Part shown: positions 38,116-46,224 of the stretch, one piece after another | Layout of the letters: the number at the start of each line of letters is the position of its first letter | Position numbering within the stretch: position 1 is the stretch's first letter | DNA from: Chitinophagaceae bacterium LGM1 | GTDB taxonomy: Bacteria; Bacteroidota; Bacteroidia; Chitinophagales; Chitinophagaceae | NCBI GenBank assembly: GCA_018604165.1 | Contig: CP075895.1 | Span: forward strand, 868,001-932,000 | DNA: 64,000 bases | Direction: 5' to 3' | The notes under the pieces: model-generated | Database searches by the model: none | Told to the model about the DNA's origin: nothing | What the model saw: the letters and a program-made list of their open reading frames with translations, nothing else | Position numbers and translations under genes: made by a program

Positions 38116-38415
38116 TTGAATAAGCAAAAACCGAACATAGCACAACGCCTGTTTTGGGATGTGGATGCTAGCAGCATAGACTACGACAGGGATAGCCTGT
38201 TGGTGATGGAACGTGTGCTGAATTTTGGTAATTGGGAAGATGTAACAGCCATTATCAGGTACTACGGGCGTGCCAAAATGAAAGAAGAAGTTGTAAAAAT
38301 GGCTGATTTAAAGAAAGACGTGCTAAGCTTTTTGTGTGTATTATTACAATTAAGCCCACAGGATTTTACATGTTACAATCGCAGACAGTTTCAACCGCAC
38401 TACTGGCATTACTAA
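38116..38415 (+). CDS. DUF6922-like antitoxin partner of an AbiEii-type toxin
   Basis: This 99-residue protein starts (TTG) NKQKPNIAQRLFWDVDASSIDYDRD, with ERVLNFGNWEDVTAIIRYYG and a C-terminal DFTCYNRRQ, the pattern of the DUF6922 family often encoded just before nucleotidyltransferase toxins. Its last 46 bases overlap the toxin gene. I infer that it neutralises the toxin. The TTG start is the first possible codon that keeps the conserved N-terminus. Confidence 0.75.
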   Translation: MNKQKPNIAQRLFWDVDASSIDYDRDSLLVMERVLNFGNWEDVTAIIRYYGRAKMKEEVVKMADLKKDVLSFLCVLLQLSPQDFTCYNRRQFQPHYWHY

Positions 38416-38999
38416 GACAACTGATGTCGCTTGACTGCCTTAATGATTTTGTATTGGTGGGCGGTACAAACCTTGCATTACGCAAAGGGCATAGAGTATC
38501 TGTTGATATTGATTTGTTTACAAATAAGGTTTTCAACACCAACGATGTATTACCTACACTGCAAACAATATTTCCTACACTAACAATCACAGAGCAAAGG
38601 CAAACATCATTACTGTGTTGGATAAACGAAATAAAAACTGACCTGATACTACATAATTACCCATCTGTAGCTGAACCTGAAATAATGGACGGCATACGAA
38701 TGGCATCTGTACAAGATATTATTGCCATGAAGCTGAATGCAATAGCGCAAAGAGGTGCCAGAAAAGATTTTTGGGATATTGCTTTGTTGCTCAATGACTA
38801 TCCGCTTGCAACAATGCTGACTTATTACAAAGCTAAATACAATGCCAACGATGTGTATTTTGTAGTGCGTTCGCTCACTTATTTTGATGATGCTGAAAGC
38901 AAAACGCACGAAACGATACAATCGCTAATGGATATAAGTTGGGAGCAGGTAAAACAAAAAATCAGTGATGCTGTAGCTGATTATCTCAGTATTATTTAG
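38370..38999 (+). CDS. AbiEii/AbiGii-type nucleotidyltransferase toxin
   Basis: This 209-residue protein has the nucleotidyltransferase core VLVGGTNLALRKGHRVSVDIDLF (GGT...DIDLF giving the metal-binding Asp pair) and the downstream VQDIIAMKLNAIAQRGARKDFWDIALLL, typical of AbiEii. AbiEii toxins modify or otherwise inhibit tRNA and stop growth. They form type IV toxin-antitoxin pairs that can abort phage infection. The ATG at 38370 lies inside the antitoxin gene. The stop overlaps the end of the convergent pseudouridine synthase gene by eight bases. Confidence 0.85.
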   Translation: MLQSQTVSTALLALLRQLMSLDCLNDFVLVGGTNLALRKGHRVSVDIDLFTNKVFNTNDVLPTLQTIFPTLTITEQRQTSLLCWINEIKTDLILHNYPSVAEPEIMDGIRMASVQDIIAMKLNAIAQRGARKDFWDIALLLNDYPLATMLTYYKAKYNANDVYFVVRSLTYFDDAESKTHETIQSLMDISWEQVKQKISDAVADYLSII

Positions 39000-39711
39000 A
39001 CCACTTATTCAACTGATTTACACAGGCTGCCATGTCTTTGGGTAGTGGGGCTTGTGCATCTACCAAAGTGCCGTCTTCTTTGTGCAGTGCCAGCCTGTAG
39101 GCGTGCAGTGCTAAACGGCTAAGGATGGGGCGTTCTGTTTCTTCTTTGTCAGACAGCTTGTATTTCTTTTTGATGGCAGATAACAGAAAGGGTTTACCAT
39201 CGCCGTAGAGTTCGTCGCACACAATGGGGTGGCCTATAGACTGCATGTGTACACGTATCTGGTGGGTGCGCCCGGTATGTATTTGAAATTGTACCAATGA
39301 ATGTAATGCCCATTGTTCAGCTACCTTATAATCAGTAACGGATAACTTTCCTTTTTTAGCTACCATCATTTTGCCCTTGGTAGCAGGGTGTTCGGTAATG
39401 GGTGCTTCAATGCGTCCTTCTTCGGGTATCACACGGCCTTGTACAATGCCTGCATAAAATTTACCAACCTCATGCGCTTCAAACAGTTTGGAGAGATAGC
39501 GGTGTGTTTGTTCGTTTTTAGCAAAGCATATTACGCCGCTTGTATCACGGTCAAGACGGTGAACAACCCATACCTGTTGCCCCATTTTTGTTTCCAGAAT
39601 ACGGTTCAGCGATGGCAGGTCGCTGTTAAAACGGTCGGGGATGACAAGCACACCGGCAGGTTTGTTTACCACCAGCATATCATCGTCCTGATAAAGTATT
39701 TCTATTTGCAT
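38992..39711 (-). CDS. RluA-family pseudouridine synthase
   Basis: This 239-residue enzyme has the catalytic Asp motif HRLDRDTSGV, preceded by VVNKPAGVLVIP and followed by the GRTHQIRVHMQSIGHPIVCDELYG block. It isomerises uridine to pseudouridine in rRNA or tRNA. The target position is not evident, and there is no S4 domain. It starts three bases after ybeY on the same strand, a common pairing of RNA-maturation genes. Confidence 0.92.
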   Translation of the reverse strand: MQIEILYQDDDMLVVNKPAGVLVIPDRFNSDLPSLNRILETKMGQQVWVVHRLDRDTSGVICFAKNEQTHRYLSKLFEAHEVGKFYAGIVQGRVIPEEGRIEAPITEHPATKGKMMVAKKGKLSVTDYKVAEQWALHSLVQFQIHTGRTHQIRVHMQSIGHPIVCDELYGDGKPFLLSAIKKKYKLSDKEETERPILSRLALHAYRLALHKEDGTLVDAQAPLPKDMAACVNQLNKWSK

Positions 39712-39714
39712 TCG

Positions 39715-40146
39715 TTATCCTTTAAAGTATTGTTTCAGGCACAGGTCTTCTTTACGGCGCATTTCTTCACGGTCGGCAGTGGTTTTGTCTTTAAAGCCAC
39801 ACAGGTGCAAAGCCCCGTGAAATATAACACGGTGCAACTCGTCTGCATAGCTTTTCCCAAACTTGGCAGCATTTTCAGCCACGCGCTCGGTGCTTATGTA
39901 TATTTCGCCCGTCAGGGTATCGGCAGTTTCGCTCAGGTCGAAGGTAATGATGTCTGTCAGGGTGTTGTGTTGTAGAAACTGCTGGTTGATTTGCAACAAA
40001 TAAGCATCTGTACAAAAGATATAGGTAAGCTGTGCTTTATGCAGCTTTTTGCGATGCTTGTGTACAAGCGCATCCAAAAAAGCACTCAGCTTGCGTTTAT
40101 CCTTTAGTTTGGCACTTACTTCCTGTTCGTAAAACCTGGCAGGCAT
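39715..40146 (-). CDS. ybeY: rRNA maturation RNase YbeY
   Basis: This 143-residue metal-dependent endoribonuclease functions in 16S rRNA 3' processing and ribosome quality control. The zinc site is HRVIFHGALHLCGFKDKT, the Bacteroidota variant of HGxLHLxGxDH. The central LTDIITFDLSE is present. It overlaps the upstream region of feoA and is divergent from it. It is co-transcribed with the pseudouridine synthase. Confidence 0.93.
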   Translation of the reverse strand: MPARFYEQEVSAKLKDKRKLSAFLDALVHKHRKKLHKAQLTYIFCTDAYLLQINQQFLQHNTLTDIITFDLSETADTLTGEIYISTERVAENAAKFGKSYADELHRVIFHGALHLCGFKDKTTADREEMRRKEDLCLKQYFKG

Positions 40147-40200
40147 GGTAAAAATTTGTGCAAAGGTCGCATATTTTTCAGGTGTAGCGGCTATTTACCG

Positions 40201-40208
40201 TATTTTTG
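40201..40208 (+). promoter_or_regulatory. -7 element of feoA, leaderless spacing
   Basis: TATTTTTG lies five bases before the feoA ATG at 40214. If it is used, transcription starts at or within a base or two of the start codon. Confidence 0.5.
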
Positions 40209-40213
40209 TGCCA

Positions 40214-40462
40214 ATGAGTGTTGCAGAAGCAAAAACATTGCGCCTTTCTGAACTGCCAACTGGTACAAGGGCGGTGATAAAAGAGCACGGGCAGACCGAC
40301 TTTAAGCTAACCCTGATGGAAATGGGCTGCATACCCGGTGAGCCTGTGTGGATAGAGATGATAGCCCCCATGGGCGACCCGATGGCCATACAGATAGCGG
40401 GCTACTACCTGAGCATCCGCAAGCAGGATGCAGAGCATATTTGGGTGACGGTGAACCCCTAA
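40214..40462 (+). CDS. feoA: FeoA-domain protein
   Basis: This 82-residue SH3-like FeoA domain (LSELPTGTRAVIKEHG, LMEMGCIPGEPVWIEMIAPMGDPMAIQIAGYYLSIRKQDA) belongs to a family that helps FeoB take up ferrous iron. No feoB is present next to it: nadD follows after a repeat region. The ATG at 40214 was chosen because the domain begins there. Its stop codon lies in the first copy of a tandem repeat. Confidence 0.85.
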   Translation: MSVAEAKTLRLSELPTGTRAVIKEHGQTDFKLTLMEMGCIPGEPVWIEMIAPMGDPMAIQIAGYYLSIRKQDAEHIWVTVNP

Positions 40463-40640
40463 ATCCCCTTTCAGGGGACTTTTTCTTGTAGTGTATTGTA
40501 ACCCCTAAATCCCCTTTCAGGGGACTTTCTTTTTTGTGTGGTGTAACTTTAACCCGTAAATCTCCTTTCAGGGGACTTTCTTTTTTGTGTGGTGTAATTG
40601 TAACCCGTAAATCTCCTTTCAGGGGACTTTTTTGTATAGT
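40454..40640 (+). repeat. Four tandem hairpin repeats after feoA
   Basis: Copies begin at 40454, 40500, 40551 and 40602 (period 46-51 bases). Each reads AACCCCTAAATCCCC or AACCCGTAAATCTCC, then TTTCAGGGGACTTT and a T-rich tail. Each unit can fold CCCCTTTCAGGGG into a small hairpin followed by T, so the array looks like four terminators in series. A fifth related hairpin (CCCCTTTAGGGG) is at 40678-40689. Confidence 0.8.
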
Positions 40641-40703
40641 TACTTTTCTTAGTTAATTAATATTTATATCAATTAAGCCCCTTTAGGGGTATGGGGTTTT
40701 ATT

Positions 40704-40711
40704 TACCTTTG
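40704..40711 (+). promoter_or_regulatory. -7 element of nadD, leaderless spacing
   Basis: TACCTTTG ends five bases before the nadD ATG at 40717. The predicted transcription start falls on or next to the start codon. Confidence 0.5.
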
Positions 40712-40716
40712 CGCCC

Positions 40717-41286
40717 ATGCATATCGGGTTGTATTTCGGCAGTTTTAATCCTATTCATATCGGACATTTAATAGTTGCCAATCATGTTGTTGAGAATGTG
40801 GATATAGACAAGGTTTGGTTTGTACTGTCGCCACACAACCCGCTGAAAGATGCAGACTCGCTGCTGAATGAATATGACAGGCTGCATCTGGTAGAGCTTG
40901 CCATCAAAGACAATAATAAATTTCGCGCCAGCAATGTAGAATTTCACCTGCCGAAGCCGTCTTACACCATAGATACGCTTACGTACCTGAAAGAGAAATT
41001 TCCGTTGGAGCAGTTTTCGGTTATTATGGGTTCAGACAGTTTTAGTAATATACAACGATGGAAGAATTACGAAGCCCTGCTTGCTAACTACAACATCATT
41101 GTGTACGATCGCCCGGGTTTTGACATAACAGATACATACGGAGCAAAGCTGACAAGGCTACAAGCCCCCCTGCTGGAAATATCGTCCACCTTCATACGCA
41201 AACAGGTAAAAGCCAATAAGAGCATACAATACTTGATGCCCGATGCTGTATGTAAATACATAGAAGATAACCGCTACTATAAGTAA
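40717..41286 (+). CDS. nadD: Nicotinate-nucleotide adenylyltransferase
   Basis: This 189-residue enzyme joins nicotinate mononucleotide and ATP to deamido-NAD. Motifs: YFGSFNPIHIGHL (adenylyltransferase HxGH), VWFVLSPHNPLK, MGSDSFSNIQRW and the C-terminal ISSTFIRKQVK (ISSTxIR). Normal length. It converges with the AI-2E family permease gene 12 bases away. Confidence 0.95.
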   Translation: MHIGLYFGSFNPIHIGHLIVANHVVENVDIDKVWFVLSPHNPLKDADSLLNEYDRLHLVELAIKDNNKFRASNVEFHLPKPSYTIDTLTYLKEKFPLEQFSVIMGSDSFSNIQRWKNYEALLANYNIIVYDRPGFDITDTYGAKLTRLQAPLLEISSTFIRKQVKANKSIQYLMPDAVCKYIEDNRYYK

Positions 41287-41297
41287 CTGATTGGTTA

Positions 41298-42311
41298 CTA
41301 TTCCTGTCTGTCTGGAAATTCTACACGGTATATTTTGATGAGCAACAACAGATAAGAGATAAGTAATGGCCCGAATATCAGCCCCATAAAACCAAAGATG
41401 GGCAAACCGACTATAATACCAAGCGTGGTGATAATGGGGTGTACATCGCCCAGCCTTTTGAGGATGGTAAAACGCAATACATTATCTATGCCGCCCGTAA
41501 GTATAAACGAATATATAGCCAACCCTATGGCAGCGGCAGGGTGTGCGGTGGCAAAGAGGTAGATACATAATGGCCCCCATATAAGCATACAACCCACCAC
41601 AGGTACTAAAGATGCCACACCAGTAAAAATGCCCCACAGCACCCACGATTCTATACCGAAAAGTAAATACCCTATCATGGCTATTACTGCCTGGCAGGCT
41701 GCCAGTACAGGTATGCCTATAGCGTTGGATATAACCATAGTACGGGTGGCTTCCCATATATTATCAACATTGCTGTCTTTCAGCGGCAGGTATTTATTAA
41801 TGGCCATTTCCATTTTACGTCCGTCAACCAGCATAAAATAGAGCAGGAAAAAAGCCAGTACGGCATTGGTGAGCATATTGGCGGTGGCCCCCAACACATC
41901 GGGTATGGCAGCAGTTATTTTTTGTATTACCTGCATTACCTGCTGCTGGTTTATTTGCAGTTGCGGCGATATTTTCCGCATTTTATAAGCAAGGTCTTGC
42001 AAGGTTTGGGCTACAGCCTGCTGATTATCAATAAGTGCCGTGAACTTGGGCAGTATCACTTGTATCATACCCACAATGGGCAGCACTATTACTACAATAG
42101 CTGTAAGGATAAACAAGCCTGCCGTCCAGCCCTTGCGCCAATGTTTTATCACTGTTAGCTTGAAGTAGTATTCGCGCATCAGAATATATAGCGTAACAGC
42201 ACCCAGCAAGCCCGGAAAGAAAGCGAATAGCTGTGCGCCCAGCGTGTAAGCAAGGGCAAGGATAACGCCAATCAGTATATATTGCTTTACGTTGGTATTG
42301 TTCATTGCCAT
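41298..42311 (-). CDS. AI-2E family transporter
   Basis: This 337-residue protein has about eight membrane helices and the family loop (LGIIVGLPIFGFMGLIFGPLLISYLLLLIKIY) at the C-terminus, plus the central FLLYFMLVDGRKM and SLVPVVGCMLIW. The AI-2E family includes TqsA and sodium-proton antiporters, so substrate is unassigned. It is transcribed alone and divergent from the YtxH operon. Confidence 0.88.
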   Translation of the reverse strand: MAMNNTNVKQYILIGVILALAYTLGAQLFAFFPGLLGAVTLYILMREYYFKLTVIKHWRKGWTAGLFILTAIVVIVLPIVGMIQVILPKFTALIDNQQAVAQTLQDLAYKMRKISPQLQINQQQVMQVIQKITAAIPDVLGATANMLTNAVLAFFLLYFMLVDGRKMEMAINKYLPLKDSNVDNIWEATRTMVISNAIGIPVLAACQAVIAMIGYLLFGIESWVLWGIFTGVASLVPVVGCMLIWGPLCIYLFATAHPAAAIGLAIYSFILTGGIDNVLRFTILKRLGDVHPIITTLGIIVGLPIFGFMGLIFGPLLISYLLLLIKIYRVEFPDRQE

Positions 42312-42399
42312 AGCTGTATGAAGTTAGTGCAAGATGTCAATATTTTATTAAATTATAAAAATCATGCCACATAAAAGGGGATGCAGGTAGGATATTTAG

Positions 42400-42407
42400 T
42401 AATTTTG
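42400..42407 (+). promoter_or_regulatory. -7 element of the YtxH-holin operon
   Basis: TAATTTTG fits TAnnTTTG, 39 bases before the YtxH ATG. No TTG is found at the -33 distance. Confidence 0.4.
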
Positions 42408-42446
42408 CAACATAAACTGATTGATAACTCGAATAAACACGGAATT

Positions 42447-42641
42447 ATGGCAAAAACAGGGAAAACAGTCGCTACATTACTGATCGGTGCTGCCATCGGT
42501 GCGGCAGTAGGTTACTTACTGGCAACAGACAAAGAAAAACGTCAGGAAGACATGGCTAAAATCAAAGACCGTTTCAGCAATCTGAAAGACAAATTGGCTA
42601 AGAAAACGGAAGATTTTGAACACGAAATCTATAACAGCTAA
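42447..42641 (+). CDS. YtxH-domain small envelope protein
   Basis: This 64-residue protein has one N-terminal membrane helix rich in Gly/Ala (TLLIGAAIGAAVGYLLATD) followed by a charged helical tail, the YtxH pattern. Members are linked with envelope stress. I chose the ATG at 42447; an upstream frame of 22 codons lacks the family pattern. It is the first gene of a three-gene operon. Confidence 0.82.
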   Translation: MAKTGKTVATLLIGAAIGAAVGYLLATDKEKRQEDMAKIKDRFSNLKDKLAKKTEDFEHEIYNS

Positions 42642-42650
42642 TAACTGCTG

Positions 42651-43025
42651 ATGCTGGGATTTGTAAGTAAGTGGAAAGATAAGCTGGCCGACTACGTAGA
42701 TATGCGGGTGCGCCTTGTGAAGCTCGACTTCATAGAGCGGACATCGCAAGTGCTTAGCTTTTTTACATTTACCATCGTATGCTTTTTGCTGGTGCTGCCG
42801 ATACTGCTATTTATGGGCATCGGCGTGGCAGAGTTTTTTGCCAATCTGGTGGGCTCTCGTGGTGGCGGCTACCTCATCATCACGGGTATATATATGCTGA
42901 TGCTTGGGTTGCTGTTTATATACAGGAAGAAATTCATCAGCAAGTTTACAGGCTTATTCATCAGGGTGATGACCGAGAGTGAGGATGAAGAAGATGATGA
43001 AGATGGCGTGAATGGAAAAAAATAA
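42651..43025 (+). CDS. Phage-holin-superfamily-III-like membrane protein
   Basis: This 124-residue protein has two hydrophobic helices (VLSFFTFTIVCFLLVLPILLFMGIG and GGGYLIITGIYMLMLGLLFIY), a basic N-terminus and an acidic C-terminus (ESEDEEDDEDG). It resembles small holin-like or YqjE-type envelope proteins that often accompany YtxH genes. It is not evidence of a prophage. It starts 10 bases after the YtxH gene and overlaps the next gene by 14. Confidence 0.75.
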   Translation: MLGFVSKWKDKLADYVDMRVRLVKLDFIERTSQVLSFFTFTIVCFLLVLPILLFMGIGVAEFFANLVGSRGGGYLIITGIYMLMLGLLFIYRKKFISKFTGLFIRVMTESEDEEDDEDGVNGKK

Positions 43026-43443
43026 ACAGCCGTCTATGAAGCTCTACAACAAACAACTGAACAGCATTGAAGAACTACGCCGCGAGAAGCAGAAGCTAAA
43101 AGCGGACCTGAATAGTGCTGACAAGCAAGGTTTGTTTTCGCTGGATGATGTATTGCCCGGCAAAAACAAAAATAATGGTAAGGCAGACAATGATGGTGGT
43201 GGTTTAGATATTGCAGGCATAGCAACAGGTTTGCTTTCTTCATTGGGTAACAAAGACACATTGCTGAGTGTGGGCTTACCATTACTGAAAGTAGCAGGCA
43301 ATCAGTTAGAAAAAGGTGTAGTGAAAAAAATACTGAAAGAAGTGGGGCTGGGCTATATTAAATGGAAGGCCATAGAGCTAAGCATAAAAGGCATTAAGCA
43401 CTTAGTAGATAAGAAAGTGCAGGAACGCGCTAAGAACAGGTAA
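43012..43443 (+). CDS. Hypothetical protein of the YtxH operon
   Basis: This 143-residue protein has a charged N-terminal helix, a Gly/Asn-rich linker (GKNKNNGKADNDGGG), and a C-terminal half with hydrophobic helix (IAGIATGLLSSLG, LLSVGLPLLKVAG). No signal peptide. It probably acts with the two small membrane proteins upstream. Family not recognised. A long terminator follows. Confidence 0.7.
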   Translation: MEKNKQPSMKLYNKQLNSIEELRREKQKLKADLNSADKQGLFSLDDVLPGKNKNNGKADNDGGGLDIAGIATGLLSSLGNKDTLLSVGLPLLKVAGNQLEKGVVKKILKEVGLGYIKWKAIELSIKGIKHLVDKKVQERAKNR

Positions 43444-43460
43444 AGCACATAGTGATGATA

Positions 43461-43500
43461 TAAAAGCAAAGCCCCACTATACAGTGGGGCTTTGCTTTTA
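43461..43500 (+). terminator. 18-bp perfect hairpin, bidirectional terminator
   Basis: Arms 43461-43478 and 43483-43500 are fully complementary with a four-base ATAC loop and A/T-rich ends. It separates the YtxH operon from the convergent regulator gene. Confidence 0.88.
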
Positions 43501-43515
43501 TAATGTACTAACGTA

Positions 43516-43956
43516 TTAGATTTTGTATTTAATGAGCTTCAGAATTTCCAGCATCATATCGGGGCTGAAGAGTTTCTTTTTGCAGTGCAGTATGCGGCTC
43601 AGTATCTGTTGGTCGGTTTTTAAATGATGAGCCAACTCTGCCTGTGTTACTTTCTTAGCTTCCATATAGTCGGTAAGGCCTTCGGCTATTACCTCGTACA
43701 TATTCTTTGGTGGTTTTTTGCTGGCAATGATTTCGTTGATGCTGCCGGAGCGTGCATACTTCAGAAACTTATCCAGAAAAGCCTGTGTAAGCGGGGTTTC
43801 ACCGTTAATCACTTTAGAGTAATAGTATGGCGTTACTTTTATTTTTTCGGCCATCTCGCCCTTTGTAGATACGTTGCGGCGCTTCATTAATATGGCGGCA
43901 GCTTTCTTTAATTCTACAGGCTTTACGCTTTTTATGTGATTAGCTTTTGGAGGCAT
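43516..43956 (-). CDS. Protein with two helix-turn-helix-like regions
   Basis: This 146-residue basic protein contains two HTH-like segments: TKGEMAEKIKVTPYYYSKVINGE near residues 31-53 and TQAELAHHLKTDQQILSRIL near residues 103-122, the second with the XRE pattern. It may be a duplicated Cro/C1-type DNA-binding domain. A 50-base AT-rich upstream region gives no clear promoter. Target genes are unknown. Confidence 0.7.
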   Translation of the reverse strand: MPPKANHIKSVKPVELKKAAAILMKRRNVSTKGEMAEKIKVTPYYYSKVINGETPLTQAFLDKFLKYARSGSINEIIASKKPPKNMYEVIAEGLTDYMEAKKVTQAELAHHLKTDQQILSRILHCKKKLFSPDMMLEILKLIKYKI

Positions 43957-44043
43957 AATTTTTAATTGAGCATTAAAGATAATAAAATATTGATGAAACC
44001 AACATTTAATGTAAAATTGATGCTGTTTCTGATATAATACGTT

Positions 44044-44244
44044 TTACTTGACGTAGCGTATCTCCGATTGTTCAAAATGCTGTGGTGCTGCTGGTTTGGT
44101 TTCTTTGTCGGTTGTTTTTTGTTCTGTTGCAGCGGTGGGAGCCATACTGGTATTGCCTGTATCGGTTGTTTTTTTGCTGCTGCTACATGCGGCCATCAAT
44201 AAGATTATCCCTGTTATTGTTAGTAGTGATTGTACGTATCTCAT
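44044..44244 (-). CDS. Small lipoprotein
   Basis: This 66-residue protein has a lipobox (IILLMAACSSS, Cys20), then a low-complexity Thr/Lys/Ala-rich linker, ending EQSEIRYVK. It overlaps the preceding lipoprotein gene by four bases (ATGA). No function recognised. Confidence 0.65.
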   Translation of the reverse strand: MRYVQSLLTITGIILLMAACSSSKKTTDTGNTSMAPTAATEQKTTDKETKPAAPQHFEQSEIRYVK

Positions 44245-44693
44245 TGTTTAACAGTTTTTTGTTTGTATCCTTTTATAGTCATTACTGCATTGACAGGCAG
44301 AGTTGTTTCCAGTTCTACTGCTGTCAATTCGCCTACATCGCCGTTGTAAAGCGTATACTTCATGCCGCCACCAAAGCTGTAAGTTTCGCCGTTTTTAATG
44401 TGCGGCAATATGCTTACCTGCTTATCTCCGTTTTTCCTTTTAATGGTAAATGCTACACCGGGGTTACTGGCTTTGGAGATATATACCACCATGCTTTGTA
44501 TAAAGATAGTGGTACCTGTATCAGGAGCAATAGGTATAAGCGATGCAGCCGTATCTATCAGCAGATTTTCGCTGACAAGTATCGGGTATTTGATAGCTGT
44601 GTCTGCATTGTTTTTTTTACTTGCAGAGCAAGCCGTAAAAAAATACCAAAGTACTAGAACCGGTATGCTTTGAAAAAAGAATCTGTTTTGCAT
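44241..44693 (-). CDS. Hypothetical lipoprotein
   Basis: This 150-residue protein has an N-terminal hydrophobic segment ending FFTACSAS (lipobox Cys22) and a mature part of beta-rich character (TTIFIQSMVVYISKASNPGVAFTIKRK, FGGGMKYTLYNGDVGELT). Translationally coupled to the small lipoprotein downstream, and five bases after the lipoprotein gene upstream. Family not recognised. Confidence 0.68.
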   Translation of the reverse strand: MQNRFFFQSIPVLVLWYFFTACSASKKNNADTAIKYPILVSENLLIDTAASLIPIAPDTGTTIFIQSMVVYISKASNPGVAFTIKRKNGDKQVSILPHIKNGETYSFGGGMKYTLYNGDVGELTAVELETTLPVNAVMTIKGYKQKTVKQ

Positions 44694-44698
44694 CCGTA

Positions 44699-45469
44699 TT
44701 AGTAGCGCACCATCATGAAATAATAATCGCTCTGTGGCAGCAAAGCCATTACGGTATCTTTGCTTGATGATTTATAGTCCGGAGCCTTGCCTGTGGGCAG
44801 TGTACCACTTACGATTGAGCCTAATGTACTGTCGCCCGATTTCAACTCAATAAAAGCATCATCAGTGCGCATTACTTTAAAGCTGAGTGTTTCTGTAGCT
44901 GCTGCTCCTGCTGTGTTTTTGTAATTATGTACGGCAGTGAAGTTTTTATTGATTGTTATCTCGTGCAGTTTTTGTGCATCACTCAGGCTGCCCCAAAATG
45001 ATACATACCCTGTGCTGCTGCTGAATAAAAAGGCATCAACCGCACGCCATTTGCTTGATGTGCCACTTGCAGAAAGGAATATGATACGCCCGTTGCCTTT
45101 CAGGTCTGAATTGCAATAATAATCGTGGCTGCTTTGTGATGGTTTGATGGTAACCTGCGCGCCTGCTTGAGGGTACGCATCATTATACCAGTTGTTTTGA
45201 TAGTAATTATCTGTATGCCAGTCTATATAGTATGTTTTGCCATAGCTGAGTGTTGTTGCAGATATGCGCTCAATAGCTCCGGGTTTTATTACTTTTCTCA
45301 GCAAGGCATTGGTGCCGTTGCTGTAATCGTCCATAGAGTTGTAAACGGTAAGGGTTACATCTTTATCCAAACGGTTGTTGAAATTTACTTCATCAGGTGC
45401 AGCATTTTTCTTTTTACATGCTGCAACCGTCAGTAATATACAAGCTGCACATATCCATAGTTTTTTCAT
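44699..45469 (-). CDS. Hypothetical lipoprotein
   Basis: This 256-residue protein has a signal peptide and lipobox (LLTVAACKKK). The mature part is Ser/Thr/Tyr-rich (TTLSYGKTYYIDWHTDNYYQNNWY). The ATG at 45469 was chosen because the signal peptide starts there. It is the first of three lipoprotein genes on the minus strand. No family recognised. Confidence 0.72.
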   Translation of the reverse strand: MKKLWICAACILLTVAACKKKNAAPDEVNFNNRLDKDVTLTVYNSMDDYSNGTNALLRKVIKPGAIERISATTLSYGKTYYIDWHTDNYYQNNWYNDAYPQAGAQVTIKPSQSSHDYYCNSDLKGNGRIIFLSASGTSSKWRAVDAFLFSSSTGYVSFWGSLSDAQKLHEITINKNFTAVHNYKNTAGAAATETLSFKVMRTDDAFIELKSGDSTLGSIVSGTLPTGKAPDYKSSSKDTVMALLPQSDYYFMMVRY

Positions 45470-45578
45470 TTCTTCGGATTGTTTTATATGACTAAAGTAC
45501 AAAAAAAATGCCGATATACTTTCTTAATCATCCTGCGCTTGTGCTTTTAGCAGTTAGTTAATAAAAGACATTGGTATG

Positions 45579-45586
45579 TATATTTG
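45579..45586 (+). promoter_or_regulatory. -7 element of the YiiX-like gene, leaderless spacing
   Basis: TATATTTG ends five bases before the ATG at 45592. Confidence 0.45.
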
Positions 45587-45591
45587 CAGCT

Positions 45592-46224
45592 ATGTTAATC
45601 AGATTGTTGATGGTTTTGTGTTTGGGCGTATGTAGCATTACTACTGATGCTCAAAGCAAAATAAAGCTGCAAGAAGGCGACCTGTTGTTTCAAAACCTTG
45701 ATTGCGGCCCGTTATGCGATGCTATAGAAAAGGTAACTACAGGCTACAAGGGTTTAGCTTTCTCTCATATAGGCTTTGTAGTAAATGAAAAAGACAGCCT
45801 GTATGTGTTAGAGGCTATTGGTAAAGATGTGCATCTGACACCCGTACATATTTTCTTTCAACGCAGCCATCACGCTGTGTATATAGGTAGGGTGAAAAGT
45901 AAATACAGCAGCTTGCTAAAAGATGCAGTTGCATTTGCAAAACATCAAACAGGGGTGTTGTATGATGATGTGTTTTTGTACAACAATGGTAAATACTATT
46001 GCTCTGAACTGATATACGATGCGTTTAAGTATGCCAATGAAGGGCTGCCATTTTTTTCGCTGGAACCTATGACGTTTTGTGAACCTGCCACATCAGTATT
46101 TTTTCCTGCTTGGGTAGATTATTATAATGAGTTGAACATAAAGATACCTGAAGGCGAAGCAGGCATCAACCCAGGTGGTATATCCACATCGCGAAAAATC
46201 AGCATCTTAGGTACAGTACAATAA
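45592..46224 (+). CDS. YiiX/YebB-like cysteine peptidase-fold protein
   Basis: This 210-residue protein has a signal peptide (ending near TTDAQS) and the permuted NlpC/P60 pattern of YiiX/YebB: an N-terminal His in FSHIGFV and a catalytic Cys in KYYCSELIYDAF, with LQEGDLLFQNLDCG as the conserved start. Probably a periplasmic amidase or peptidase; the substrate is unknown. It has its own -7 element and a palindromic terminator. Confidence 0.85.
   Translation: MLIRLLMVLCLGVCSITTDAQSKIKLQEGDLLFQNLDCGPLCDAIEKVTTGYKGLAFSHIGFVVNEKDSLYVLEAIGKDVHLTPVHIFFQRSHHAVYIGRVKSKYSSLLKDAVAFAKHQTGVLYDDVFLYNNGKYYCSELIYDAFKYANEGLPFFSLEPMTFCEPATSVFFPAWVDYYNELNIKIPEGEAGINPGGISTSRKISILGTVQ

Noticed and set aside
40454-40640. 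CRISPR-like array after feoA
   Set aside because: The whole unit repeats including the would-be spacers, there are only four copies and no cas genes. The units are terminator-like hairpins.
42651-43025. Prophage holin
   Set aside because: The gene sits in a YtxH-type envelope operon with no lysis, capsid or integrase genes around; holin-like similarity alone is not phage evidence.
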